Shown here piece by piece: positions 5,825 to 13,342 of a DNA stretch of 38,770 bases. Within the stretch, counting starts at the first letter, position 1. Each line of letters begins with the position of its first letter. Below the pieces are notes generated by a model. It was not told where the DNA came from. It saw nothing but the letters and a program-made list of their open reading frames with translations, and ran no database searches. The stretch comes from an uncultured Clostridia bacterium (GTDB taxonomy: Bacteria > Bacillota > Clostridia > Oscillospirales > Acutalibacteraceae). The stretch spans positions 1 through 38,770 of the forward strand of contig CALWIZ010000025.1 in NCBI GenBank assembly GCA_944380885.1, read 5' to 3'. Made by a program: the position numbers and the translations under genes.

Positions 5825-6586
5825 TTATAGATTTTTACTAGGACAATTTTTGGCTCCGCAGCGATTACATTTAGGGGCATCACTGCAAATTTCCAATTTG
5901 TCTTTTGCGCAATATTGCCAAAAAACTGTATCGACAGCTGCTTGGGAGAGATCATATTCATCTGCAATGGTTTTACAGACATCCAATGCTTCTTGAACCG
6001 TTGCAGGGTTATGCTTTGAGTACCCAAGTCGTCCAATGATCCGGCAAACATGTTGATCGGGTTTAATGATGTCGATTCCGACGCCTTTTAAATATTCGCA
6101 AACCAGCGCCACACCCATCCATTTTAATTTGTATTTTTTTCGGGAATCACTGAGGCTTTTTATTAAAGTATTGACGTCAGTAGAATTATAGTAGTTGTCT
6201 ATCGTGCCAAAATCAGAAGCAATCCTCTGCAATGTTTTTATATTACCGCTTAAATTTAGCATTTGATTTTTTATTTGCCGGTTTCCACACTTTATTTCTT
6301 TCAATTTTTGCTCCAGTTCTTCCGGAGATGCTGTCAATAAATAATCAATATTAAAATTTTGGAAAATAGCATCTATTTTTTCTGAATTTTTTGCGATTCC
6401 ATCCCACGGGCGATTATTGGATAACATAGCGTATACCATCGCTTTTACATGCTCAGTTAATGAAAAGTCAACCTTATTTTTTCGCTTCTCCTGAACCCGT
6501 TCTATATCTCGAATTTCTTTGCGCCAGTCATAATTCTGCGCTTCCATGGTGTCTACAATTTCTTTAAATTCAATATAGCCTGACAT
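5825..6586 (-). CDS. HhH-GPD superfamily DNA glycosylase with 4-Cys cluster
   Basis: A 253-residue protein read as a base-excision-repair glycosylase. A helix-hairpin-helix-like stretch (KLKWMGVALVCEYLKGVG, residues 153-170) is followed by KPDQHVCRIIGRLGY. Asp177 in 'PDxHVxR' takes the place of the catalytic Asp of the HhH-GPD family. The C-terminus carries Cys234, Cys240, Cys243 and Cys248, close to but not identical with the C-x6-C-x2-C-x5-C iron-sulfur loop of Nth/MutY. The start has GAGGG upstream. It is transcribed against its neighbours, lies 18 nt from the 3' end of the DUF6557-like gene, and is visibly more AT-rich. That suggests separate acquisition. Substrate base unknown. Confidence 0.7.
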   Translation of the reverse strand: MSGYIEFKEIVDTMEAQNYDWRKEIRDIERVQEKRKNKVDFSLTEHVKAMVYAMLSNNRPWDGIAKNSEKIDAIFQNFNIDYLLTASPEELEQKLKEIKCGNRQIKNQMLNLSGNIKTLQRIASDFGTIDNYYNSTDVNTLIKSLSDSRKKYKLKWMGVALVCEYLKGVGIDIIKPDQHVCRIIGRLGYSKHNPATVQEALDVCKTIADEYDLSQAAVDTVFWQYCAKDKLEICSDAPKCNRCGAKNCPSKNL

Positions 6587-6621
6587 ACGACTTTCCCTCT
6601 TTCTACAAAATAATCTAATTT

Positions 6622-6650
6622 TTTATACCATATAATATGTGAAAAAGCAA
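6622..6650 (-). promoter_or_regulatory. Promoter of the glycosylase gene
   Basis: On the minus strand, TTGCTT (6645-6650), a 17-nt spacer, then TATAAA (6622-6627), 36 nt before the start codon. A plus-strand TATAAT (6631-6636) overlaps it, so the 105-nt gap may hold two divergent promoters. Confidence 0.6.
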
Positions 6651-6691
6651 TATATAGTTGCAAAATCAACAAAATTACAGAGGACAAACAC

Positions 6692-7807
6692 ATGGACATC
6701 TACCGTTTTCTGGATTCCAACGACATCCGCGCGCACCTGCAAAGCCTGCGGTACGGTTTTACGCTGCCGGAGGCGGCATTCCTTGTCTGGCAGTGCGCGA
6801 CTGCGCCGCTTTCGGAAAAGCACGCTGCATGGCGGGAGTTAATCAAGACCATGCCCGACTGCCGGATGGAACGGCGGCGCAATATGTGTGAAATACAAAG
6901 CATGCACGGCTTCCTGCAGGAGTATATAGAGCTGGAAGAAAAGCAGCTGCGGGATTTTCATCGGGAATCGGACGCCGTATATTTTTATTCTGTATTGCTA
7001 AAGGACGAACATTTTCCCGACGGCTTTTCGGAAAGCGAAAAATATGAGCGCGCTTTCCCGACCCTTTCAGACTGCCTTGCCGCAGTAGAAAAGGATATGT
7101 GCGATAATGGCGCGGAGGATATCCTGCATATCTACATGAAAAGGCAGCTTCTTTCCGAACCGAACCGCTTTATGACGGTCTGCCTGAACAACAGGCTGGA
7201 GGTTATGGATATTGACGCCTTTCACAGTCCGCTCACGGAGCGTGAGCAGGAGCTGCTCGGAGCTTTTGAGGGGATGTGGTTTGCCTTCCCGACGCCCTTT
7301 AAGCGTGGCGACCTTGTATGCCAAAAGCACAGTCTGAAAGCGTGGCGCTTTCCGCAAAACGCCTGTTATGTACTGGATTCCATTGCCGCCTGGACAAACA
7401 GGGAAATGCAGGAAAACGGATTTTTGGGGAATCGTTCTGATACGCAGGATATGGATCGCCTGCACCAAATACTTTTGAAAGACGGCGATGTAACGGACAT
7501 GTCCTTTTCGGCGTACAGCGTGGAAGACGGACAAATCATTTTTGACAATGTGGGCTGGTATCTGTCCCTGGAACGGTTCAACGGTACGCTCACCGGGGCA
7601 CAGCGGGCGCTGTATCCGCTGCGCGATTTGCTGAACGGAAAGATCCGGCCGGATATGTTTCTGGACGCCCTGCGCGTACTGCGGGCGGACGAAGAAACAA
7701 AAAATACGGCCGGGATTCGGGAAAACCTGCTGTACCATAAGGATATGTCTTATATTTCGGCAGAAAATGCAGGAAAGGAAGCCGGCAAAAAGGAGGAAAC
7801 GCTATGA
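6692..7807 (+). CDS. Tandem paralogue 1 (FLDSNDIR / PTPF..GD protein)
   Basis: A 371-residue soluble protein of unknown function, first of three tandem paralogues. Shared N-terminal module (residues 1-65): MDIYRFLDSNDIRAHL, then EKHAAWRELI.TMPDC. Shared core near residue 200: WFAFPTPFKRGDLVC. A strand is followed near residue 270 by MSFSAYSVEDGQIIFDN. The C-terminal module has LTGAQRALYPLRDLLNGKI and a helix. AGAGGAC lies 8 nt before the ATG. It overlaps the next gene by ATGA, so the three form a translationally coupled unit. No catalytic motif is seen; PFkrGDlV looks like a small beta-barrel strand. It lacks the cREC domain of its neighbour. Confidence 0.75.
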   Translation: MDIYRFLDSNDIRAHLQSLRYGFTLPEAAFLVWQCATAPLSEKHAAWRELIKTMPDCRMERRRNMCEIQSMHGFLQEYIELEEKQLRDFHRESDAVYFYSVLLKDEHFPDGFSESEKYERAFPTLSDCLAAVEKDMCDNGAEDILHIYMKRQLLSEPNRFMTVCLNNRLEVMDIDAFHSPLTEREQELLGAFEGMWFAFPTPFKRGDLVCQKHSLKAWRFPQNACYVLDSIAAWTNREMQENGFLGNRSDTQDMDRLHQILLKDGDVTDMSFSAYSVEDGQIIFDNVGWYLSLERFNGTLTGAQRALYPLRDLLNGKIRPDMFLDALRVLRADEETKNTAGIRENLLYHKDMSYISAENAGKEAGKKEETL

Positions 7808-9072
7808 ATGTGTACCGCTTTATCAACTCAAAGGATATTCGGGAGCATCTTGAATCCATAAAATATCCGTTCGGCTCGTTGGAGGCGGCGTGGATTATCT
7901 ACCAATGCCGCTTTGCATCGCTTGAAGAAAAGCACGCCGCATGGCGGGAGCTTATTCGGACGATGCCCGACTGCGCAATCGAGGAACGCCCCAACATCGA
8001 GGCGCACGACAGCCTGCACCGCTTTCTTGCCGAGTATATGGAGCGGGAGACAAAGCTGCTGCATGCCTTTTGCGAAAACGACGGCGGTGTTTACCGTTGG
8101 ACGGAGTGTCAGGAGGACGGCGAGCGGTTCGAGCACCCGGGTATCTATTCCGACTATGCGAAATGCCGCAACCGGATCAGCCGGGAGATCGGCGACAACG
8201 AGGACGGGGAGATCGCAGACTATCTTGTCACCAAAACATATCCCGACGCAGAGGAGCCCTGCATGCAATCGAAGCTTTCCGCCGAGGGGGAGCTCCTCTC
8301 CGTCCGGGAGAGCCAAGCCGGACCCGACCCTTTCGAGGGACTGTTTTTCGTTTTCCCCACGCCGTTTCAAAAGGGCGATATCGTCTGGGAGCCGAACACG
8401 CAGGGCTACTGCAAGGGGCCGTTTGTCCTGACCGGGGTTTCCGGCGAGGCAGAGGCGCCCGGCCACCGGCGGGGCGGCGATAATTCGGATATGACCGCAT
8501 GGGGGTATTTTCAGGATGAAAGCGGGAATATTTACCATGAGACCATGTGGAATTACATGAATCTGGAATATTACCGCGGGCCGCTCACCGGCAAACGGCG
8601 CGTTCTGCGTGCGCTCGGAAACTGCCTGAAGGGTGAAATTGACGAAGGGTTGTTCGCACGTGCCTATCACGCGATTTTGACCGAGGAATATGCCGGAAGC
8701 CTTGTGCCGCGCGACATTACCAAAGAGGGTATGACGCTGGCCGCGCTCCGTGAACCGGAGCCGGTCCGGCTCTGGCTGGACGATTTGCGAAAAGCTCCTC
8801 CCGGGTACAAATGGTGCACAAGCGTCAATGCGGCGATCCGCTGTATTGAGCTGTGCGAAAAGGCCGGATGTCCTATCGAGCTTATCGACTGTGACCATGA
8901 CCTCGGCGACTATGCCAAGGACGGCGGCGATGGGATTAGGTTAATCGACTGGCTTGCAGAGCGGGGTACCTTTTACCGTATCGAACTGCACACGATGAAT
9001 CCGGTCGGGCGGGAAAATATGCAGAGAGAAATCGACCGATACTGGCCGGCAAGGAGGGAAAAAGAAGGATGA
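7804..9072 (+). CDS. Tandem paralogue 2 with C-terminal cREC domain
   Basis: A 422-residue protein. Residues 1-300 follow paralogue 1 closely: FINSKDIREHL, EKHAAWRELIRTMPDC, FFVFPTPFQKGDIVW and LTGKRRVLRAL. Residues 321-415 form a cyclic-phosphate-processing receiver (cREC) domain: VRLWLDDLRKAPPGY, SVNAAI, IDCDHDLGDYAKDGGDGIRL, and HTMNPVGRENM before a final RYW. The Asp pairs (LDD, DCDHD) and the His-Thr-Met-Asn motif are the conserved positions of this receiver-like family. The family has been predicted from genome context to act on cyclic phosphates in nucleotide or RNA metabolism. The first 300 residues have no known role. AAAGGAGG precedes the ATG, and ATGA overlaps occur at both ends. 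Confidence 0.82.
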   Translation: MNVYRFINSKDIREHLESIKYPFGSLEAAWIIYQCRFASLEEKHAAWRELIRTMPDCAIEERPNIEAHDSLHRFLAEYMERETKLLHAFCENDGGVYRWTECQEDGERFEHPGIYSDYAKCRNRISREIGDNEDGEIADYLVTKTYPDAEEPCMQSKLSAEGELLSVRESQAGPDPFEGLFFVFPTPFQKGDIVWEPNTQGYCKGPFVLTGVSGEAEAPGHRRGGDNSDMTAWGYFQDESGNIYHETMWNYMNLEYYRGPLTGKRRVLRALGNCLKGEIDEGLFARAYHAILTEEYAGSLVPRDITKEGMTLAALREPEPVRLWLDDLRKAPPGYKWCTSVNAAIRCIELCEKAGCPIELIDCDHDLGDYAKDGGDGIRLIDWLAERGTFYRIELHTMNPVGRENMQREIDRYWPARREKEG

Positions 9073-10166
9073 AGCAATTTCTCGGTGAACCTAAAATCAA
9101 CGGAGCGAATGATACCGACGGATGGCTGACCGGGCAGGAAAAATCCGATGTATTGCGGGCCTTTCTGCCCTCTGATGCTATGCGGCGACACCTTGCCGGT
9201 GTGTCGCTCACAAAAAAGCAAATTTCCGGGCTTATTTGCGGCGCACCCGTCCCGCTGACGGATAAGCTGCATTGGATGAAATATTTGGCCGCAAAGGAAA
9301 ACCTGTTTCCCGATCGTCCGTCAGAGAGTCTGTCTCTGCGGGAGCAGTCAGCCGCCGGCCCGGCGGCGCGGCAGACGGTTGAGGCTTCCTTTTCGTATCA
9401 GGCGAAGCAGATAAAACTGGCTTTAGAGGAACTGGAAACGGGCGCCGAAGCAGTTTTTCTGCTGATTGAGGCCTGGCACGATGAGGAGCTCGACGACCGG
9501 AAAATTTCTGCGGGCACGCCGTTTTTCAATGCGGACGACGCCTTGAAATATATCCGGTATGATATGGACAGCGCCGGTGATGATTACAGTAATCTTTGCT
9601 GGTACGAGCTTCAAAAATGGAAGCCGTCAACAGACCCGGTGAGCGGAAAAGCCTCCTACGTCCACGGCTACACTTATTATTTTCTCAAAGACCGCGCGTG
9701 CTTTTTTGAAAAGCTTGAAGAAACACGGGAACCATATCTGTTTCTGCCGGAATCCCGGCGGTATTCCGAAGACGGACAGCATCTGAATCTGCCCGTCCCG
9801 TTTTGCGCCGGTGATATTGTATGCGTGGACTGCCGGCCGTTTCAGCCGGAGCACCTCGCCGTGCTGCTGGAAGTCGGGGACAATACGGACTGCTGCTGTG
9901 TGCAGGCACTTTGCCGCGGCCAAAACGGCACTTGGATGCTAGGCGCGCTCAAGCACGGGAACCTGTTTTCAAACGCAACCTGCTTTCTTTCGCCTCTTTA
10001 CCGTTTGGAAGTATGCCCGAAACCTCTGCCGGAAAGCGACTGCCTGCTTCAAAATATACAGGATTTTATCGCAGGCGACGAGAAACGCGGCAGGCTTCTT
10101 TGGGAAAGGCTGCGCCGTTTGGACACGCGCACGGATTCTGAAATTCGGTTGGTGCTGGCGGACTGA
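9069..10166 (+). CDS. Tandem paralogue 3 (divergent)
   Basis: A 365-residue protein, a diverged third member of the tandem set. It keeps AFLPSDAMRRHL (compare FLDSNDIRAHL), PLTDKLHWMKYL (compare LSEKHAAWREL), LNLPVPFCAGDIVC (compare FPTPF..GDIV) and a C-terminal helix ahead of the end. Specific to it are the WYELQKW segment and GYTYYFLKDRACFF in the middle, and a Cys-rich DCCCVQALC strand. There is no cREC domain. ATG 9069 overlaps the stop of paralogue 2 by 4 nt. The conserved order of modules, with only the middle member carrying an enzyme-like domain, suggests a three-part complex (inference). Confidence 0.7.
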   Translation: MKQFLGEPKINGANDTDGWLTGQEKSDVLRAFLPSDAMRRHLAGVSLTKKQISGLICGAPVPLTDKLHWMKYLAAKENLFPDRPSESLSLREQSAAGPAARQTVEASFSYQAKQIKLALEELETGAEAVFLLIEAWHDEELDDRKISAGTPFFNADDALKYIRYDMDSAGDDYSNLCWYELQKWKPSTDPVSGKASYVHGYTYYFLKDRACFFEKLEETREPYLFLPESRRYSEDGQHLNLPVPFCAGDIVCVDCRPFQPEHLAVLLEVGDNTDCCCVQALCRGQNGTWMLGALKHGNLFSNATCFLSPLYRLEVCPKPLPESDCLLQNIQDFIAGDEKRGRLLWERLRRLDTRTDSEIRLVLAD

Positions 10167-10170
10167 GTCA

Positions 10171-10359
10171 TTGTGTACCGAGCTTACAGCCAAACGCAGC
10201 GGCCCGATATATACGGGTATTAGGGCAGGCCCTAACGGGAAATACTGTTTTACGACTGTGGGAGTACAAACAGTCTGCTCGCTGTACGGATACAGAAAAC
10301 CGGAGAAAGCGGTTTTGCAGGCCATTCGTCTCATTTATGGCGCCAGCAGAAGGCGGTAA
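10171..10359 (+). CDS. Doubtful small ORF, 62 codons
   Basis: A protein-like reading frame (PIYTGIRAGPNGKYCFTTVG, then LYGYRKPEKAVLQAIRLI) lies between paralogue 3 and the terminator. It would start at TTG with no ribosome site. The helix near the end looks like real coding sequence, so it may be a remnant or a gene with a start I cannot place. The rest of this 300-nt gap holds an inverted repeat TTAGGGC/GCCCTAA (around 10224-10239) and the terminator. Confidence 0.3.
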   Translation: MCTELTAKRSGPIYTGIRAGPNGKYCFTTVGVQTVCSLYGYRKPEKAVLQAIRLIYGASRRR

Positions 10360-10398
10360 TCGGCTATCTAAAAAACGAAATCGTTTTACTTATTATGA

Positions 10399-10440
10399 AC
10401 GGCCCATCGGAATTCCTGTCCGGAAATCCAATGGGCTGTT
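10399..10440 (+). terminator. Terminator of the accessory plus-strand run
   Basis: ACGGCCCAT pairs with ATGGGCTGT (one G-U pair), with an inner CGGA/TCCG pair, followed by TTTTCTTTC. It lies between two converging transcription units. Confidence 0.75.
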
Positions 10441-10469
10441 TTCTTTCACGCCGACGAGTTTATAGTGAT

Positions 10470-11759
10470 TTATACCGCCACCTCGGTAATGGTTGTGCCT
10501 TCCGTCAAAGTGCGGATATCGGAATAGAGAAGCGTTTCTTTTTCAATCAGAGCCGCAGTAACCCTCTCAAGAAATTCTCTGTTTTTCAGAAGAATGTCTT
10601 TGGCAATCCGCATATACCGCTCGAGTTCCGCATGAGTCACAGCCTCGCTGCGAGAGTTCATATTCTCGGAAGTTTCGGGAAAACTTCGTGTGGAAACATC
10701 AATCATTCCAAAGCCAAGGGTAGCGTTCTCTGAAATACCGTCCCTGATATAATTGCAAGCCCGATTGATATCGCTCCGGCAGCCGCTTGCGACGGTATCA
10801 CAATAGTAGAGTTCAACAGCGGCCTTTCCCGCAAGAGATACAAGAACATAATAAGGTCTTCTGGAAAGCTCCTTGCACCGGTGAATAAATCCTCCCGTAG
10901 AATCCCTGCCGGTAGAACGCAGAGAGGCAAGTCCTACACTTCCCGGGCAAAGAACTTCCGAAACGACAAGATGACCGGCTTCGTGAAGTGCGGTTTTTTT
11001 TATGTCTTCTGAGGAAGTCTTCGTATAGTTGTCCGGTGAGTCATAAATCATTCTTAAAACGGATTTTACAAGGTCTTCCATTTCAATATCGGTCTTTCTT
11101 TTATAGGCGGCGCTGATTGCCGCCTCATTAAGAATTGTTTCAAGCTCGGCACAGGAGCTATAGCTGATCATCTTTGAAAGATCTTCCATATTAACATTTT
11201 TCGAAACTTTCTTGTCGGAAAGATAATGCGCAATGATTTTATTGGCATCCTTGTCAGTGGGACACTTTACTTCGATTTTTCTGTCAAAGCGTCCTGAGCG
11301 CACAAGAGATTCGGGGAGTTTCCGCATTTCATTTGCTGTTGCAAGGACAAACACATCGCAGTTCTTTACCTCGTCAATACCTGACTGAACTGCTACATAT
11401 TCTTCTGCGTCACGGTGATCGCTGTCCTCGTTGGCAAACTTGTCCATGTCATCAAGAAAAACGATGCAGGGGGCGGCGTTTTCTTTTGCCTTTTGGAAAG
11501 TTTCCGTAATATTACTTATAAAGTCGTCATTGCCCTTATTTCTCCGAACGACATAAGATTTAAGACCGCTTTCTTCTATAAAGCACTTTGCAATAAGGGT
11601 TTTGCCGAGTCCCGGATCACCGTATAACAAAATACCCTGCGGCAGCTTGGCCCCAAGAGCCTCATAACACTCCTTATTATGCACCATATCGCAAATTTGC
11701 AGCAGTTCGTTTTTAATTGTTTCATAACCTATAACCTTATCAAATGCGCTCATACTCAT
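10470..11759 (-). CDS. Soluble FtsH-like AAA+ zinc metalloprotease
   Basis: A 429-residue protein with the two catalytic halves of FtsH but no transmembrane or periplasmic part. AAA+ module: Walker A GDPGLGKT (residues 47-54), Walker B CIVFLDD (98-104), and arginine-finger motif LVRSGRFDRK near 152-161. M41 peptidase module: HEAGH (259-263) and a later SDINRA that can give the third zinc ligand. FtsH proper is about 600-700 residues with two N-terminal membrane helices; here residue 1 leads straight into the AAA domain. It may degrade or remodel a specific cytoplasmic partner, possibly an element-encoded protein (inference). It stands alone as a minus-strand unit with its own promoter. Confidence 0.88.
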   Translation of the reverse strand: MSMSAFDKVIGYETIKNELLQICDMVHNKECYEALGAKLPQGILLYGDPGLGKTLIAKCFIEESGLKSYVVRRNKGNDDFISNITETFQKAKENAAPCIVFLDDMDKFANEDSDHRDAEEYVAVQSGIDEVKNCDVFVLATANEMRKLPESLVRSGRFDRKIEVKCPTDKDANKIIAHYLSDKKVSKNVNMEDLSKMISYSSCAELETILNEAAISAAYKRKTDIEMEDLVKSVLRMIYDSPDNYTKTSSEDIKKTALHEAGHLVVSEVLCPGSVGLASLRSTGRDSTGGFIHRCKELSRRPYYVLVSLAGKAAVELYYCDTVASGCRSDINRACNYIRDGISENATLGFGMIDVSTRSFPETSENMNSRSEAVTHAELERYMRIAKDILLKNREFLERVTAALIEKETLLYSDIRTLTEGTTITEVAV

Positions 11760-11841
11760 TCCTCCAAATGATTTTCGGTTTCTTTTAAACGATAATGATA
11801 CAACATGTTATTTTTTAAGACGCCTTTATCATGTTTTCTTG

Positions 11842-11870
11842 AGTATAACAGGCAGTTTCTGAAAATACAA
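11842..11870 (-). promoter_or_regulatory. Promoter of the FtsH-like gene
   Basis: On the minus strand, TTGTAT (11865-11870), a 17-nt spacer, then extended -10 TGTTATACT (TATACT at 11842-11847), about 80 nt before the start codon. The -35 is weak. The rest of 11760-11950 is AT-rich with no gene seen. Confidence 0.5.
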
Positions 11871-11950
11871 ATAAAACGGACTTTCGGAGAAAATTTATTT
11901 GCCGTTGCGTTATTTATCGTTTTTATGTTAATAGAGAACCAATGTGCAAA

Positions 11951-12139
11951 TCACAGACAATATGTGTCCTGACTGTATTTCCGTGTGTTTTTATCAAATC
12001 CGTTATGAACATCCGCACCATCCACAGCGTCGGTATAACGCCCTTCCTGCCACAGCTTGTTCTGAAACCAAAGGAGATTTTGAATGAGAAATCTGCGCTC
12101 ATTTTCCGAAAGATAGAGATGATATTTCCGCCCTCTCAT
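11951..12139 (-). CDS. Small TnpV-coupled protein, C-terminus possibly frameshifted
   Basis: A 62-residue ORF whose ATG overlaps the TnpV stop (ATGA), so it is translated by coupling. The first 40 residues match a small protein type I associate with transposons and integrative elements: LSENERRFLIQNLLWFQNKLWQEGRYTDAVD. Family members then read VDDV plus a short helix. Here the frame gives DGADVHNGFDK instead, while a shifted frame gives VRMFITDLIKTH. A small indel just after GATG is therefore likely (inference). Function unknown. Confidence 0.55.
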   Translation of the reverse strand: MRGRKYHLYLSENERRFLIQNLLWFQNKLWQEGRYTDAVDGADVHNGFDKNTRKYSQDTYCL

Positions 12140-12507
12140 ATGTAAATCCACTCGTTGTTCACGATTTCAGCAGCCCGGTTTCGGATACTGTTCGTCTTTT
12201 GTACCCACTCCATAGGGCGATTGGCTTTCAGTCTTTCCGTGATATTTTCCTGTTTAGAAAATGCGGATACAAGCGACCGAAACATCTGCTCCGCCTGCCG
12301 GTCTACCTCTGTCAATTGCTCGTTTAGCTTTCCGGCGGTCAGCAGATTGTAATACCGAATCCGGTGGTGCTGCTTCAAATATCGCCGGTATCGCTGTCCC
12401 CAAACTCCGATTTCAACTTCACTTTTGGGCGGTACTTTCAAATCGGGAAGTTCATAATCGCCTTGCCGGGTATATGTGCCGCCTGCTTCTTCATAAATGC
12501 TTTTCAT
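12136..12507 (-). CDS. tnpV: TnpV family transposon-encoded protein
   Basis: A 123-residue protein matching the TnpV family. It starts MKSIYEEAGGTYTRQGDYELPDL, then has RYRRYLKQHHRIRYYNLLTAGKL, then LTEVDRQAEQMFRSLV, and ends EWVQKTNSIRNRAAEIV, which is the family's conserved end. ACAGGAGG lies 9 nt before the ATG. TnpV proteins are accessory genes of Clostridia transposons and integrative elements; their molecular role is not established. It is the best single marker that this border is mobile-element DNA. It forms a coupled pair with the small ORF downstream and lies just after the sigma factor gene. Confidence 0.87.
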   Translation of the reverse strand: MKSIYEEAGGTYTRQGDYELPDLKVPPKSEVEIGVWGQRYRRYLKQHHRIRYYNLLTAGKLNEQLTEVDRQAEQMFRSLVSAFSKQENITERLKANRPMEWVQKTNSIRNRAAEIVNNEWIYI

Positions 12508-12542
12508 AGTGAAAACCTCCTGTGTTTTATGGTGCTTTTATT

Positions 12543-13196
12543 CTACAGAAGATTTTCAGGAAAAACCAATGTGCCGATTGTAGTTTTAATGGTATATACA
12601 GAAAAAGAGTACGAACCCTTCGATTCGTACTCTCGTTTCCTTCCTGCAATGCCGGTTGCTGCGTGTTTTTCGAATACTGCCTTATGCACACCCGGCAAAA
12701 GCCTGCCGGCGGTTTTATTCGGTGACGACGAATATGCAGCAGCAAGACTTTTTATGCTGTCGCCGTACCAGTAGCGGCGCATAAAGAGAATGCGGTCCTC
12801 ATCGGGCAGCGATATAAGCCATTGCTCTATAATGCGAGTAAGCTCCCTGCCGTCGGTTTCTGCCTCAACTCCGCAGGGGGACGGTATGCATTCCGATAGC
12901 TCCGACAGCAGTGTCGCGCCGCCGCCTCTTTTGCGCGCGCGGTTCTCATACCAGCGGTTTATCGACAGATTGCGGATTATTCTGCCTAAAAAAGCGGCGA
13001 GGGAAAAGGGCTTATTCGGCGGAATCGAGTCCCACGCTTTTTGATATGTGTCGTTTACGCATTCGCGGCTGTCCTCACGGTCTGACAGAATATTATATGA
13101 TATATTCATAAGCATTCCGCCGTATTTCGCGTCACTCTCGGTGATCGCCGCCTCGTTTTTGTCAAAATACAGCTTTACTATTTCGGAATCTTCCAC
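12543..13196 (-). CDS. Sigma-70 family (ECF-type) factor with abnormal C-terminus
   Basis: A 217-residue RNA polymerase sigma factor. Region 2: residues 10-70, with ESDAKYGGMLMNISYNIL, DREDSRECVNDTYQKAWDSIPP and FLGRIIRNLSINRW. Region 4: residues 125-180, with SLPDEDRILFMRRYWYGDSIKSLAAAYSSSPNKTAGRLL. Family members usually stop about 18 residues after the last helix-turn-helix, in a form like LEKEGI. Here the frame goes on after ATGI with AGRKREYESKGSYSFSVYT and so on, reading straight through the gene's own terminator hairpin. Loss of the original stop codon is the likely cause (inference). The start is GTG, with GGGGGG upstream. Its leader shares an 18-nt block with the repeat array at 584. 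No anti-sigma partner follows. Confidence 0.85.
   Translation of the reverse strand: MEDSEIVKLYFDKNEAAITESDAKYGGMLMNISYNILSDREDSRECVNDTYQKAWDSIPPNKPFSLAAFLGRIIRNLSINRWYENRARKRGGGATLLSELSECIPSPCGVEAETDGRELTRIIEQWLISLPDEDRILFMRRYWYGDSIKSLAAAYSSSPNKTAGRLLPGVHKAVFEKHAATGIAGRKREYESKGSYSFSVYTIKTTIGTLVFPENLL
12606..12633 (-). terminator. Terminator located inside the sigma ORF
   Basis: AGAGTACGAA (12606-12615) pairs perfectly with 12624-12633 around an 8-nt loop. On the minus strand it is followed by TTTTTC. It sits about 60 nt before the end of the sigma ORF, which is unusual and supports a shifted or lost stop codon. Confidence 0.75.
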
Positions 13197-13222
13197 ACAT
13201 AACCCCCCGTTTCCCGTTATTT

Positions 13223-13256
13223 AAAAGGCCTTTCACTTATATAGACAGGAAAAACG
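13223..13256 (-). promoter_or_regulatory. Leader and candidate promoter of the sigma gene
   Basis: On the minus strand: GCGTTTTTCCTGTCTATATA, then AAGTGAAAGG. The CTATATA could be the -10 of an autoregulated sigma promoter (inference). The stretch 13223-13240 is identical over 18 nt to 584-601 in the repeat array. Confidence 0.5.
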
Positions 13257-13280
13257 CAGAAATATTCGTTTTTTGATTTA

Positions 13281-13311
13281 AAAAAGACAGCAAGAGTTTT
13301 TTCCTGCTGTC
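13281..13311 (-). terminator. Terminator of the serS operon
   Basis: GACAGCA (13286-13292) pairs with TGCTGTC (13305-13311); on the minus strand it is followed by TTTTTT. It ends the serS - symporter - HAD/OGT unit, 32 nt after the last stop codon. Confidence 0.75.
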
Positions 13312-13342
13312 AGAGTAAGCTGAACGCTGTTTATAAATTTGT

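Noticed and set aside
7828..8898. 356-codon minus-strand ORF
   Set aside because: It lies antisense to the cREC fusion gene; no ribosome site and no recognisable domain, so a shadow of GC-rich coding sequence.
6692..10166. One gene broken into three by frameshifts
   Set aside because: Each ORF has its own N-terminal and core module and a proper ATGA overlap, so they are paralogues.
12136..13196. Insertion sequence with transposase
   Set aside because: TnpV and a sigma factor are present but there is no transposase or recombinase, and no terminal inverted repeat was found by eye.
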